Source: Enterobacter dykesii
GTDB taxonomy: Bacteria > Pseudomonadota > Gammaproteobacteria > Enterobacterales > Enterobacteriaceae
Reading direction: 5' to 3'
Length of the DNA stretch: 64,000 nucleotides
Assembly: GCF_008364625.2 (NCBI RefSeq)
Contig: NZ_CP126604.1
Coordinates: 3,906,001 to 3,970,000, forward strand
The stretch's first letter is position 1. Every line of letters begins with the position of its first letter. The position numbers and the translations under genes were made by a program. The notes below the pieces were generated by a model, which was not told where the DNA came from, made no database searches, and worked only from the letters and a program-made list of their open reading frames with translations. Of the stretch, positions 12,267-24,114 are shown piece by piece.

Positions 12267-12297
12267 GAACAAATGATTTTTAGATTTAATAATGTTC
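12267..12297. promoter_or_regulatory. LsrR-type operator at lsrA
   Basis: A 31-bp element bounded by GAACA and TGTTC (flanked by T on the left and A on the right, giving TTGAACA...TGTTCAA at 12265-12299) lies just before lsrA. The element at 12432-12462 has the same 31-bp spacing and about two thirds identical bases. LsrR is known to repress both lsr promoters from the shared intergenic region. Confidence 0.7.
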
Positions 12298-12395
12298 AAA
12301 AGCGTAGACGGTGAACTATATTTACAACCGTGCAGGGATCACAGTTTTATCGATTGAGATACAGATAAGCCAGAAACGATCTAAAAGATCCGTTT

Positions 12396-12411
12396 TGTCG
12401 CGTGGCTCACA
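12396..12411. promoter_or_regulatory. Putative CRP site in lsrA-lsrR gap
   Basis: TGTCG-N6-TCACA followed by TTTT fits a CRP site with one good half (TCACATTTT). In E. coli cAMP-CRP activates the lsr operon from this gap. The left half is weak, so support is moderate. Confidence 0.45.
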
Positions 12412-12431
12412 TTTTCCCTTCACGCCATCAC

Positions 12432-12462
12432 GAACATATGATCTAAATTTTTATAAGAGTTC
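12432..12462. promoter_or_regulatory. LsrR-type operator at lsrR
   Basis: A 31-bp element bounded by GAACA and GTTC, with an AT-rich centre, ends five bases before the lsrR start. It aligns with the lsrA-proximal element at 21 of 31 positions. This fits autorepression of lsrR. Confidence 0.65.
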
Positions 12463-12466
12463 AACT

Positions 12467-13435
12467 ATGAGCGATAAACGCACTGCGGAAGAAGGACGGT
12501 TTGCCGGGCTGGCACTGGCGGAAGAAGAACTCGTGGCGCGCGTGGCCTGGTGCTACTACCACGACGGGCTGACCCAAAACGACATCGGCGAGCGGCTCGG
12601 GCTGCCGCGCCTGAAGATCTCCCGCTTGCTGGAAAAAGGCCGTCAGTCCGGGGTGATCCGCGTGCAGATCAACTCCCGCTACGAGGGCTGTCTGGCGCTG
12701 GAGACCGAGCTACAGCAGCGCTTTGGCCTGAAGCTGGTGCGCGTGATGCCCGCGTTAAATACGCCGCCGATGAACGTGCGGCTGGGCATTGGCGCGGCGC
12801 AGTCGCTGATGGGCGTGCTGGAGCCCGGCCAGCTGCTGGCGGTGGGGTTTGGTGAAACCACCATGAGCAGCCTGCAGCACCTGAGCGGCTTTATCAGCTC
12901 GCAGCAGATCCGCCTGGTGACGCTCTCCGGCGGCGTCGGGCCGTATATGACCGGTATCGGCCAGCTGGACGCGGCCTGTAGCGTCAGCATGATCCCCGCC
13001 CCGCTTCGCGTGTCATCCGCAGAGGTGGCCGGGATCTTAAAACGCGAGACCAGCGTGCGGGACGTGATCCTCGCCGCGACGGCCGCCGACGTGGCGGTGG
13101 TCGGCATTGGTTCAGTGAACCAGCGCCGTGACGCCACGATACTGCGATCCGGCTATATCAGCGAAGGTGAACAGCTGATGTACGCCCGCAAAGGCGCGGT
13201 CGGCGACATTCTCGGCTATTTCCTTAATGCCGATGGCGAGTGCGTCGAGGAGCTGGAGATCCATAAAGAATTACTGGGCGTCACGCTCGATGAACTGGCG
13301 CAGCTGCCCACCATCGTTGGCGTGGCTGGAGGAGAAGAGAAAGCCGATGCGATTTATGCCGCACTGAAGGGTCGCCGTATCAATGGCCTGGTGACGGAGG
13401 AGACGACAGCCCGCGCGGTGCTGGCCCTGACGTAA
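12467..13435 (+). CDS. lsrR: lsr operon repressor LsrR
   Basis: A 322-residue SorC/DeoR-type regulator that represses lsrACDBFG and lsrRK until it binds phospho-AI-2. The N-terminal helix-turn-helix is at about 32-60 ([24 protein letters not shown]). The sugar-phosphate sensor domain occupies the rest, with motifs [15 protein letters not shown] and [10 protein letters not shown]. The ATG at 12467 gives the E. coli-like start; longer in-frame readings cross the operator. It is divergent from lsrA and followed by lsrK after 34 bases on the same strand. Confidence 0.95.
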   Translation: MSDKRTAEEGRFAGLALAEEELVARVAWCYYHDGLTQNDIGERLGLPRLKISRLLEKGRQSGVIRVQINSRYEGCLALETELQQRFGLKLVRVMPALNTPPMNVRLGIGAAQSLMGVLEPGQLLAVGFGETTMSSLQHLSGFISSQQIRLVTLSGGVGPYMTGIGQLDAACSVSMIPAPLRVSSAEVAGILKRETSVRDVILAATAADVAVVGIGSVNQRRDATILRSGYISEGEQLMYARKGAVGDILGYFLNADGECVEELEIHKELLGVTLDELAQLPTIVGVAGGEEKADAIYAALKGRRINGLVTEETTARAVLALT

Positions 13436-13469
13436 CGGGCATGCCCTGCGCTAACAACGAGGCAAGCTC

Positions 13470-15065
13470 ATGAGTTACCTTTTAGCGTTAGATGCAGGGA
13501 CAGGCAGCGTTCGCGCCGTTATTTTCGATTTACTGGGCAACCAGATTGCCGTCGGCCAGGCCGAGTGGAAGCACCTGAGCGTGGAGAACGTGCCGGGATC
13601 GATGGAGTTCGACCTCGACACCAACTGGCGGCTGGCCTGCCGGTGCATTCACCAGGCGCTTGAGCTGGCGCATCTGAGCGCGGCGGATATTCAGTCCGTC
13701 GCCTGCTGCTCCATGCGCGAAGGGATCGTGCTGTACGACCGCAACGGCGAGGCCATCTGGGCCTGCGCCAACGTCGACGCCCGCGCCAGCCGCGAGGTGG
13801 CCGAACTCAAAGAGATCCACGACGACCGTTTTGAATCCGAGGTGTATGAAGTTTCCGGACAGACGCTGGCGCTGAGCGCCATGCCGCGCCTCCTGTGGCT
13901 GGCGCACCATCGTCCTGACATTTACCGTAAAGCCGCCACCATCACCATGATCAGCGACTGGCTGGCGGCGAAGCTCTCCGGCGAGCTGGCGGTCGACCCG
14001 TCTAACGCGGGCACCACCGGCATGCTGGATCTGTTTTCCCGCGACTGGCGTCCGGCGCTGCTCGACATGGCCGGGCTGCGCGCCGATATTCTCTCCCCGG
14101 TGAAAGAGACCGGCACCGTGCTGGGCGCGATCACCAAAGAGGCCGCGCAGCAGAGCGGCCTGCGCGAGGGCACGCCGGTGGTGATGGGCGGCGGCGACGT
14201 GCAGCTGGGCTGTCTGGGGCTGGGCGTGGTCCGCGCCGGCCAGACGGCGGTGCTGGGCGGCACCTTCTGGCAGCAGGTGGTCAACCTACCGCAGGTGCGC
14301 ACCGACCCCGAGATGAACATCCGCGTGAATCCGCACGTTATTCCCGGCATGGCGCAGGCGGAGTCGATCAGCTTCTTCACCGGGCTGACCATGCGCTGGT
14401 TCCGCGACGCCTTCTGCGCCGAGGAAAAGCTGATTGCCGAACGGATGGGGATGGACACCTATTCCCTGCTGGAAGAGATGGCGAGCCGCGTGCCGGCGGG
14501 CTCCTACGGGGTGATGCCGATCTTCTCCGACGCGATGCATTTCAAGCAGTGGTACCACGCCGCGCCGTCGTTTATTAACCTCTCCATCGACCCGGAAAAG
14601 TGCAACAAAGCGACGCTGTTCCGCGCCCTGGAGGAGAACGCGGCGATCGTCTCGGCCTGCAACCTGGCGCAGATCTCGCACTTCTCCGGCGTGACGTTTG
14701 AAAGCCTGGTATTTGCAGGCGGCGGGGCCAAAGGCGCCCTGTGGAGTCAAATTTTAAGCGACGTTACCGGGCTGCCGGTGCGCGTGCCGGAAGTGAAAGA
14801 GGCAACGGCGCTCGGCTGCGCGATTGCCGCAGGCGCGGGCGCGGGGCTGTTTGCGGATATGGCCTCGACGGGCGAGCGGCTGGTGAAGTGGAGCCGCGAG
14901 TTCACGCCGAACCCGCAACACCGGGAGCTGTACGACAGCATGATGCAGAAGTGGCAGGCGGTGTACGCCGACCAGCTCGGGCTGGTGGACAGCGGGCTGA
15001 CGACGTCGATGTGGCAGGCACCGGGACTGGTGCGGACATCCCCCTCACCCCGGCCCTCTCCCTGA
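13470..15065 (+). CDS. lsrK: Autoinducer-2 kinase LsrK
   Basis: A 531-residue FGGY-family carbohydrate kinase that phosphorylates imported AI-2 (DPD), trapping it and creating the LsrR inducer. The N-terminal phosphate loop [13 protein letters not shown] lies at 8-20, and the ATP-domain motif [15 protein letters not shown] at about 417-431. The protein matches E. coli LsrK (530) up to about residue 522. The last residues (TSPSPRPSP) are encoded by the first arm of an intergenic palindromic repeat, so the natural 3' end has been rewritten by repeat insertion. An IS481 element lies 35 bases downstream. Confidence 0.95.
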   Translation: MSYLLALDAGTGSVRAVIFDLLGNQIAVGQAEWKHLSVENVPGSMEFDLDTNWRLACRCIHQALELAHLSAADIQSVACCSMREGIVLYDRNGEAIWACANVDARASREVAELKEIHDDRFESEVYEVSGQTLALSAMPRLLWLAHHRPDIYRKAATITMISDWLAAKLSGELAVDPSNAGTTGMLDLFSRDWRPALLDMAGLRADILSPVKETGTVLGAITKEAAQQSGLREGTPVVMGGGDVQLGCLGLGVVRAGQTAVLGGTFWQQVVNLPQVRTDPEMNIRVNPHVIPGMAQAESISFFTGLTMRWFRDAFCAEEKLIAERMGMDTYSLLEEMASRVPAGSYGVMPIFSDAMHFKQWYHAAPSFINLSIDPEKCNKATLFRALEENAAIVSACNLAQISHFSGVTFESLVFAGGGAKGALWSQILSDVTGLPVRVPEVKEATALGCAIAAGAGAGLFADMASTGERLVKWSREFTPNPQHRELYDSMMQKWQAVYADQLGLVDSGLTTSMWQAPGLVRTSPSPRPSP

Positions 15066-15074
15066 GGGAGAGGG
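15041..15074. repeat. Palindromic intergenic repeat, copy 1
   Basis: CCCTCACCCC arm followed by the palindrome CCTCTCCCTGAGGGAGAGG. It supplies the last codons and stop of lsrK. The same unit recurs at 22565, 24066, 32676, 36562 and 48495, and in inverted orientation at 15084 (interrupted). Confidence 0.85.
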
Positions 15075-15083
15075 AGATTACGT

Positions 15084-15099
15084 CCCCTCTCCCTCAGGG
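15084..15099. repeat. Palindromic repeat copy 2, left part (split by IS)
   Basis: CCTCTCCCTCAGGG is the left half of a repeat whose right half, AGGGAGAGGGTTAGGGTGAG, resumes at 16385. Removing the IS and one AGGG restores an intact palindrome with its GGGTGAGG arm. Confidence 0.85.
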
Positions 15100-16384
15100 T
15101 GTACGGTCCGGGGACATAGTGAACACTTGTTCGGGAACATGGTAGACACTTACAACTAAGGCATAAGAACCCGTTTATGGAGTCGCTTATGCCCTGGGAT
15201 GCGAGAGATACCATGTCATTACGTACTGAGTTTGTTTTGTTCGCCTCGCAGGACGGGGCGAACATCCGTTCCCTCTGCCGTCGCTTCGGCATTTCACCTG
15301 CCACCGGCTACAAGTGGCTTCAGCGCTGGGCTCAGGAAGGCCCGTCCGGCCTTCAGGACCGGCCCCGCATACCCCACCATTCCCCGAACCGCTCATCTGA
15401 CGACATCACTGCCCTGCTGCGCATGGCCCATGACCGCCATGAACGCTGGGGAGCCCGCAAGATTAAGCGCTGGCTCGAAGACCAGGGGCACCGCATGCCC
15501 GCCTTCAGCACCGTCCATAGCCTGATGGCCCGCCATGGTCTGCTGCCGGGCGCTTCACCGGGCATACCCGCCACGGGACGGTTCGAACACGACGCGCCGA
15601 ACCGCCTCTGGCAGATGGATTTTAAGGGCCACTTTCCCTTTGGCGGCGGCCGCTGCCATCCGCTCACCCTGCTGGACGACCACTCCCGTTTTTCCCTGTG
15701 CCTGGCGCCCTGTACCGATGAACGGCGCGAGACCGTGCAGCAGCAGCTGGTCAGCGTGTTTGAACGTTACGGCCTGCCGGACCGGATGACAATGGACAAC
15801 GGCTCACCGTGGGGCGACACCACCGGTACCTGGACGGCGCTGGAGCTGTGGCTGATGCGCCACGGTATCCGGGTGGGCCATTCCCGGCCTTATCATCCGC
15901 AGACGCAGGGCAAGCTGGAGCGTTTTCACCGCAGCCTGAAGGCGGAAGTGCTGCAGGGGAAGTGGTTCGCGAACGAGGGCGAACTGCAGCGTGCCTTCGA
16001 CCACTGGCGGACGGTGTACAACCTTGAACGCCCGCACGAGGCGCTGGATATGGCGGTACCGGGCTCGCGGTATCAGCCGTCAGCGCGGCAGTACAGCGGC
16101 AACACAACGCCCCCGGAATACGACGAGGGCGTGATGGTAAGGAAAGTGGATATCAGCGGAAAGCTGAGCGTGAAAGGGGTAAGTCTGAGCGCAGGCAAGG
16201 CGTTCAGGGGAGAACGGGTCGGGCTGAAGGAAATGCAGGAAGACGGCAGCTATGAGGTGTGGTGGTACAGCACGAAAGTGGGGGTGATCGACCTGAAGAA
16301 AAAGTCGATCACCATGGGTAAAGGATGTTAAAAAGTGTTCACCATGTCCCCGAACACCTGTCTACCATGTCCCCGGACTGTACA
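15100..16384 (+). mobile_element. IS481-family insertion sequence, complete
   Basis: A 1285-bp element. The ends TGTACGGTCCGGGGACAT and its complement ATGTCCCCGGACTGTACA differ at one position out of 18. It is flanked by the 4-bp direct repeat AGGG (15096-15099 and 16385-16388), the probable target duplication. Each end also carries a second inner repeat of the GGGACATGGT type about 23 bases in, probably transposase binding sites. It holds one intact transposase gene, so it may be active. The target was a palindromic repeat between lsrK and fadH; no gene was broken. Confidence 0.92.
15189..16331 (+). CDS. IS481-family transposase
   Basis: 380 residues from the ATG at 15189, which has GGAG seven bases upstream; an ATG at 15177 would add four residues. 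A helix-turn-helix lies at about 25-55 (RSLCRRFGISPATGYKWLQRW). The RNase H-fold integrase core follows at about 135-265, with candidate catalytic residues D144 (WQMDFKG), D203 (MDNGSPW) and E244 (GKLERFHR). The C-terminal tail is typical for the family. The reading frame is intact. Confidence 0.93.
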   Translation: MPWDARDTMSLRTEFVLFASQDGANIRSLCRRFGISPATGYKWLQRWAQEGPSGLQDRPRIPHHSPNRSSDDITALLRMAHDRHERWGARKIKRWLEDQGHRMPAFSTVHSLMARHGLLPGASPGIPATGRFEHDAPNRLWQMDFKGHFPFGGGRCHPLTLLDDHSRFSLCLAPCTDERRETVQQQLVSVFERYGLPDRMTMDNGSPWGDTTGTWTALELWLMRHGIRVGHSRPYHPQTQGKLERFHRSLKAEVLQGKWFANEGELQRAFDHWRTVYNLERPHEALDMAVPGSRYQPSARQYSGNTTPPEYDEGVMVRKVDISGKLSVKGVSLSAGKAFRGERVGLKEMQEDGSYEVWWYSTKVGVIDLKKKSITMGKGC

Positions 16385-16407
16385 AGGGAGAGGGTTAGGG
16401 TGAGGGC
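16385..16407. repeat. Palindromic repeat copy 2, right part
   Basis: The continuation of the repeat interrupted by the IS at 15100-16384: AGGGAGAGGGTTAGGGTGAG and the following GG. Confidence 0.8.
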
Positions 16408-16488
16408 ATCAGGCCACACCAATATTTGAATCCCATCACAATCACTGCATTCGCCTTTTCCCTTTTACTCCCCGCTGGCTAAATTAGT

Positions 16489-19687
<3,199 letters not shown>

Positions 19688-19770
19688 CGGCCCTCCTGAA
19701 TGGTAAAATTTGGCGTATCCCTGAAAAGGGTGCGTGAGTATACCCGTTTTATTGTCGATTTGGGGCGTTG

Positions 19771-20274
19771 ATGAACCAACTTACTTATCTCCAGGGCTAT
19801 CCGGAGCATTTACTGTCTCAGGTTCGCAACCTGATTGCCGAGCAGAAGCTCGGCGCGGTGCTGGAAAAACGCTATCCCGGCACGCACGATTTCGCGACCG
19901 ATAAGGCCCTCTGGCAGTATACGCAGGATCTGAAAAGCCGGTATCTGAAGAGCGCGCCGCCGATCAACAAGGTGATGTACGACAACAAGATCCACGTGCT
20001 AAAAAACGCGCTCGGCCTGCACACCGCCATCTCCCGCGTACAGGGCGGCAAGCTGAAGGCGAAGGCCGAAATCCGCGTCGCGACGGTTTTCCGTAACGCA
20101 CCGGAAGCCTTTCTGCGGATGATCGTGGTGCACGAACTGGCGCACCTGAAGGAGAAAGAGCACGACAAAGCGTTCTACTCCCTGTGCTGCCACATGGAGC
20201 CGCAATACCACCAGCTGGAGTTTGATACTCGTCTGTGGCTTACGCATTTATCGTTAAATGGTAATGCGGAATAG
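19771..20274 (+). CDS. ygjP: M48-type metallohydrolase domain protein YgjP
   Basis: A 167-residue protein of the YgjP/SprT-like (DUF45) zinc metalloprotease group. The zinc motif [11 protein letters not shown] is at about 123-133. It has no signal peptide or membrane segment, so it is probably cytoplasmic. Its substrate is not known. The ATG at 19771 is preferred over the TTG just before it because GGGGC lies at proper distance. In E. coli ygjQ follows; here ygjR comes directly after, with a 70-base gap. Confidence 0.9.
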   Translation: MNQLTYLQGYPEHLLSQVRNLIAEQKLGAVLEKRYPGTHDFATDKALWQYTQDLKSRYLKSAPPINKVMYDNKIHVLKNALGLHTAISRVQGGKLKAKAEIRVATVFRNAPEAFLRMIVVHELAHLKEKEHDKAFYSLCCHMEPQYHQLEFDTRLWLTHLSLNGNAE

Positions 20275-20344
20275 CGCACGCGAATTGTCATGATGACGTG
20301 CTACAGTGGCTAAAGGTTCCCCGCTACGGAGTACGTAAACGTTT

Positions 20345-21343
20345 ATGATACGTTTCGCAGTCATTGGAACGAACTGGATCACGCGCCAGTTCGTCGACGC
20401 CGCCCACGAAACCGGCAAACTGAAACTTACCGCAGTCTATTCCCGCAGCCTTGAGCAGGCGCAGAGTTTTGCCAACGATTACCTCGTTGAGCATCTCTTC
20501 ACCTCGCTTGATGAGATGGCACAAAGCGACGCCATTGACGCGGTGTATATCGCCAGCCCGAACTCCCTGCACTTCCCGCAAACGAAGCTGTTCCTCAGCC
20601 ATAAAAAGCATGTGATTTGCGAGAAGCCGCTGGCGTCAAATATTGAGGAAGTGGAAGCGGCTATTGCGCTTGCCCGCGAAAACCAGGTGGTGCTGTTCGA
20701 AGCGTTCAAAACCGCCAGCCTGCCGAATTTCCTGCTGCTGCAGCAGTCGCTGCCGAAAATTGGCAAAGTGCGTAAAGCCTTTATCAACTACTGCCAGTAC
20801 TCGTCGCGCTACCAGCGCTATCTGGACGGCGAGAACCCGAATACCTTTAACCCGGCGTTTTCGAACGGCTCGATTATGGATATCGGTTTCTATTGCCTGG
20901 CCTCTGCCGTGGCCCTGTGGGGCGAACCGCACGGCGTCAGTGCGCAAGCCAGCCTGCTGGAGAGCGGCGTGGATGCGCACGGTGTAGCGGTGCTGGACTA
21001 CGGTGATTTTAGCGTCACGCTGCAGCACTCCAAAGTCAGCGATTCCGTGCTGCCGAGCGAAATTCAGGGCGAAGCGGGCTCGCTGGTTATCGAAAAGATC
21101 TCCGAGTGCCAGAAGATCAGCTTTGTGCCGCGCGGCGGCAAAGCGCAGGAGCTGACGCAGCCTCAGCATATTAACACTATGCTCTATGAGGCAGAGGTCT
21201 TCGCCCGTCTGGTGGAAGACAACGAAGTGAATCACCCTGGCCTCGCGGTGAGCCGCACCACGGCGAAACTGCAAACGGAGATCCGCCGTCAGACAGGCGT
21301 GGTATTCCCGGCAGACGGCGTGAGCGCGGAAGTTATCGCGTAA
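20345..21343 (+). CDS. ygjR: Gfo/Idh/MocA-family oxidoreductase YgjR
   Basis: A 332-residue NAD(P)-dependent dehydrogenase-like protein. The N-terminal Rossmann fold starts IRFAVIGTNWITRQFV; the family motif with lysine, CEKPLASN, is at about 96-103. The C-terminal domain carries the usual beta-sheet. The substrate is unknown in E. coli as well. Length is close to E. coli YgjR (334). It is a single gene upstream of the alx riboswitch. Confidence 0.9.
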   Translation: MIRFAVIGTNWITRQFVDAAHETGKLKLTAVYSRSLEQAQSFANDYLVEHLFTSLDEMAQSDAIDAVYIASPNSLHFPQTKLFLSHKKHVICEKPLASNIEEVEAAIALARENQVVLFEAFKTASLPNFLLLQQSLPKIGKVRKAFINYCQYSSRYQRYLDGENPNTFNPAFSNGSIMDIGFYCLASAVALWGEPHGVSAQASLLESGVDAHGVAVLDYGDFSVTLQHSKVSDSVLPSEIQGEAGSLVIEKISECQKISFVPRGGKAQELTQPQHINTMLYEAEVFARLVEDNEVNHPGLAVSRTTAKLQTEIRRQTGVVFPADGVSAEVIA

Positions 21344-21410
21344 AGCTGTGTAATGAAACGGCGCAGACCATTGACGAAACCAATAGTCTGACATATTTTG
21401 TTACCTGCAA

Positions 21411-21572
21411 AGGGGAGTAACTTCTTCGCCGGTGGATCGTCATTACGATGCGTTAAACGCGCATCCGGTCGCCGGGCAACCTTCATGGTTGTAAGTGAGA
21501 CCTTGCCGGGAGGCGAGGTCTATGCATAAAAAGCTAACGGCTATCGTCTTCTGACCATGGCCGTTTTTGTTT
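21411..21572 (+). ncRNA. yybP-ykoY Mn2+/pH-responsive riboswitch (PRE element, SraF) of alx
   Basis: The 5' leader of alx opens with GGGGAGTAACTTC. It contains the conserved tract GTAAGTGAGACCTTGCCGGG and a second matching GAGGTCTATGCAT segment, the hallmarks of this riboswitch class. A hairpin (AACGGC with GCCGTT, 21536-21565) with T-rich tail ends about 20 bases before the alx start and can act as an intrinsic terminator. In E. coli this RNA activates alx at high pH and with Mn2+. Boundaries are approximate. Confidence 0.9.
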
Positions 21573-21593
21573 TTTATGTGTAAGGAAAATAGT

Positions 21594-22562
21594 ATGCATT
21601 CTGTCGGCACTCCAATGTTGTGGGGCGGATTCGCGGTTGTCGTGCTCATCATGCTGGCGATCGACCTCTTTTTGCAGGGCCGTCGCGGCGCGCACGGCAT
21701 GACCATGAAGCAGGCCGCCGCCTGGTCGCTGGTCTGGGTTACCCTTTCCCTGCTGTTCTGTGCCGCCTTCTGGTGGTACCTGGCCTCGACCGAAGGCCGC
21801 GCAGTGGCCGACCCTCAGGCGCTCGCCTTCCTCACCGGTTATCTGATTGAAAAAGCCCTGGCGGTTGATAACGTCTTCGTCTGGCTGATGCTGTTCAGCT
21901 ACTTTGCCGTGCCTGCTGCCCTGCAGCGACGCGTGCTGGTCTACGGCGTGCTGGGCGCGATTATCCTGCGTACCATCATGATCTTCGCCGGCAGCTGGCT
22001 GATTACCCAGTTCGAATGGCTGCTGTACGTCTTCGGCGCGTTTCTGCTGTTCACCGGGGTCAAAATGGCGCTGGCGAAAGAGGACGGCTCCGCGATTGGC
22101 GATCGCCCGCTGGTTAAGTGGATCCGCGGTCATCTGCGCATGACAGATAAGATTGAGAGCGAGCACTTCTTCGTGCGCAAGAACGGCCTGCTGTTTGCCA
22201 CTCCGCTGCTGCTGGTACTGATTCTGGTTGAGCTGAGCGACGTGATTTTCGCGGTGGACAGCATTCCAGCAATCTTCGCGGTGACCACCGACCCGTTCAT
22301 CGTCCTGACCTCAAACCTCTTCGCCATCCTCGGCCTGCGTGCGATGTACTTCCTGCTGGCAGGCGCGGCGGAGCGCTTCTCGATGCTGAAATACGGTCTG
22401 TCGGTGATTCTGGTGTTTATCGGTATCAAGATGCTGATTGTTGATTTCTACCATATCCCGATCGCCATTTCGCTCGGCGTGGTGTTTGGCATTCTGATCG
22501 TGACGCTGATTATCAATACCTGGGTTAACCGCCAGCACGATAAGAAGCAGCAGGTGGAGTAA
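21594..22562 (+). CDS. alx: TerC-family membrane protein Alx (manganese export)
   Basis: A 322-residue integral membrane protein with about nine hydrophobic helices. TerC family acidic motifs are present: [12 protein letters not shown] at about 76-87 and [19 protein letters not shown] at about 209-227. In E. coli it is induced at alkaline pH and by Mn2+ and is linked to Mn2+ efflux. The ATG at 21594, after AAGGA, gives the E. coli start; an ATG at 21567 lies within the riboswitch terminator. Controlled by the preceding riboswitch. Confidence 0.95.
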   Translation: MHSVGTPMLWGGFAVVVLIMLAIDLFLQGRRGAHGMTMKQAAAWSLVWVTLSLLFCAAFWWYLASTEGRAVADPQALAFLTGYLIEKALAVDNVFVWLMLFSYFAVPAALQRRVLVYGVLGAIILRTIMIFAGSWLITQFEWLLYVFGAFLLFTGVKMALAKEDGSAIGDRPLVKWIRGHLRMTDKIESEHFFVRKNGLLFATPLLLVLILVELSDVIFAVDSIPAIFAVTTDPFIVLTSNLFAILGLRAMYFLLAGAAERFSMLKYGLSVILVFIGIKMLIVDFYHIPIAISLGVVFGILIVTLIINTWVNRQHDKKQQVE

Positions 22563-22564
22563 TC

Positions 22565-22599
22565 CCCCTCACCCCGGCCCTCTCCCACAGGGAGAGGGT
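22565..22599. repeat. Palindromic intergenic repeat, copy 3
   Basis: CCCCTCACCCC arm followed by CCCTCTCCCACAGGGAGAGGG directly behind the alx stop, same family as 15041-15074. It may act as a transcript 3' stabiliser or weak terminator. The rest of the gap to sstT shows no gene. Confidence 0.8.
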
Positions 22600-22780
22600 G
22601 AACACACTTTTGTAACGCAACAGTTAAAAAATATGATGTGACACGTAAAATCCAGCATTTTACGCTTCCTTCCTTTCGCGCATTCCCTATACTCGACCAG
22701 GCAAACATTTACTTACATCCGGACATAAATGTGACTAAGAGCACATCAGGATGGAACGCAATTTCACTCAGGAAAAACGT

Positions 22781-24022
22781 ATGAGCACACAATCAAGCGG
22801 TCTGTTCGCGCGCCTGGCGCAGGGCAGCCTCGTTAAACAAATTCTGGTCGGACTGGTGCTGGGTATTCTGCTGGCGATGGTGTCAAAACCTGCGGCGGAG
22901 GCCACAGGGCTGCTCGGTACCCTTTTCGTTGGCGCACTGAAGGCCGTGGCACCGGTACTGGTTCTGATGCTGGTCATGGCGTCGATTGCCAACCACCAGC
23001 ACGGACAAAAAACCAACATTCGCCCCATTCTGTTCCTGTATCTGCTGGGAACCTTCTCGGCTGCCTTAACGGCCGTGGTGTTTAGCTTCCTGTTCCCGTC
23101 CACGCTGCACCTGACCAGCGGGGCCGGTGACATCACGCCGCCATCCGGCATTGTCGAAGTGCTGCGCGGACTGCTGATGAGCATGGTTTCTAACCCCATC
23201 ACCGCGCTGATGAGCGGAAACTACATTGGCATCCTGGTCTGGGCGATTGGTCTGGGCTTCGCGCTGCGTCACGGTAACGACACCACGAAAAACCTGGTCA
23301 ACGATCTGTCCAACGCCGTCACCTTTATGGTGAAGCTGGTGATTCGCTTTGCGCCAATCGGCATTTTCGGGCTGGTCTCCTCTACGCTTGCAACCACCGG
23401 TTTCGACGCGCTGTGGGGCTATGCGCAGCTGCTGGTTGTGCTGGTCGGCTGTATGCTGCTGGTGGCGCTGGTGATTAACCCGCTGCTGGTGTTCTGGCAG
23501 ATCCGCCGTAACCCGTATCCGCTGGTGCTGACCTGCCTGCGCGAGAGCGGCGTGTATGCCTTCTTCACCCGCAGCTCTGCGGCGAATATTCCGGTGAACA
23601 TGGCGCTGGCGGAAAAGCTGAACCTGGACCGCGATACCTATTCTGTATCGATCCCGCTGGGTGCAACCGTGAACATGGCGGGCGCGGCAATCACCATTAC
23701 CGTGCTGACCCTGGCGGCGGTGCATACGCTGGGCATTCCGGTGGATCTGCCAACCGCGCTGCTGCTGAGCGTCGTAGCGTCGCTGTGTGCCTGTGGTGCA
23801 TCCGGCGTGGCGGGCGGTTCGCTGCTGCTGATCCCGCTGGCGTGTAATATGTTCGGCATCCCGAACGAGGTTGCAATGCAGGTCGTGGCCGTCGGCTTTA
23901 TCATCGGCGTACTGCAGGACTCCTGCGAAACCGCGCTGAACTCCTCTACCGACGTGCTGTTTACCGCAGCGGCCTGTCAGGCGGAAGACGCGCGTTTAGC
24001 GAAGAACGCCCTGCGAGGTTAA
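22781..24022 (+). CDS. sstT: Serine/threonine:Na+ symporter SstT
   Basis: A 413-residue transporter of the dicarboxylate/amino acid:cation symporter (DAACS) family, importing L-serine and L-threonine with Na+. Multiple hydrophobic helices are visible. The re-entrant serine-rich loop is [14 protein letters not shown] at about 257-270, and the substrate/cation motif is [11 protein letters not shown] near 292-302. The ATG at 22781 after CAGGAAAA matches the E. coli length (414). It ends at a strong terminator. E. coli ygjV is not found downstream. Confidence 0.96.
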   Translation: MSTQSSGLFARLAQGSLVKQILVGLVLGILLAMVSKPAAEATGLLGTLFVGALKAVAPVLVLMLVMASIANHQHGQKTNIRPILFLYLLGTFSAALTAVVFSFLFPSTLHLTSGAGDITPPSGIVEVLRGLLMSMVSNPITALMSGNYIGILVWAIGLGFALRHGNDTTKNLVNDLSNAVTFMVKLVIRFAPIGIFGLVSSTLATTGFDALWGYAQLLVVLVGCMLLVALVINPLLVFWQIRRNPYPLVLTCLRESGVYAFFTRSSAANIPVNMALAEKLNLDRDTYSVSIPLGATVNMAGAAITITVLTLAAVHTLGIPVDLPTALLLSVVASLCACGASGVAGGSLLLIPLACNMFGIPNEVAMQVVAVGFIIGVLQDSCETALNSSTDVLFTAAACQAEDARLAKNALRG

Positions 24023-24026
24023 CAGC

Positions 24027-24055
24027 AAAACGGCAACCCTGAGGTTGCCGTTTTT
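24027..24055 (+). terminator. Terminator after sstT
   Basis: Stem CGGCAACC / GGTTGCCG with a 4-base loop CTGA, then five T. Four A residues before the stem allow it to work in both directions. Confidence 0.9.
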
Positions 24056-24065
24056 AGTGTTTGTA

Positions 24066-24099
24066 GCCTCTCTCCGTGGGAGAGGCTCAGGGTGAGGGC
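24066..24099. repeat. Palindromic intergenic repeat, copy 4
   Basis: CCTCTCTCCGTGGGAGAGG core followed by CTCAGGGTGAGGG, between the convergent sstT and uxaA. Orientation is opposite to copies 1 and 3. Confidence 0.75.
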
Positions 24100-24114
24100 A
24101 TCTGGCCGCACCGG

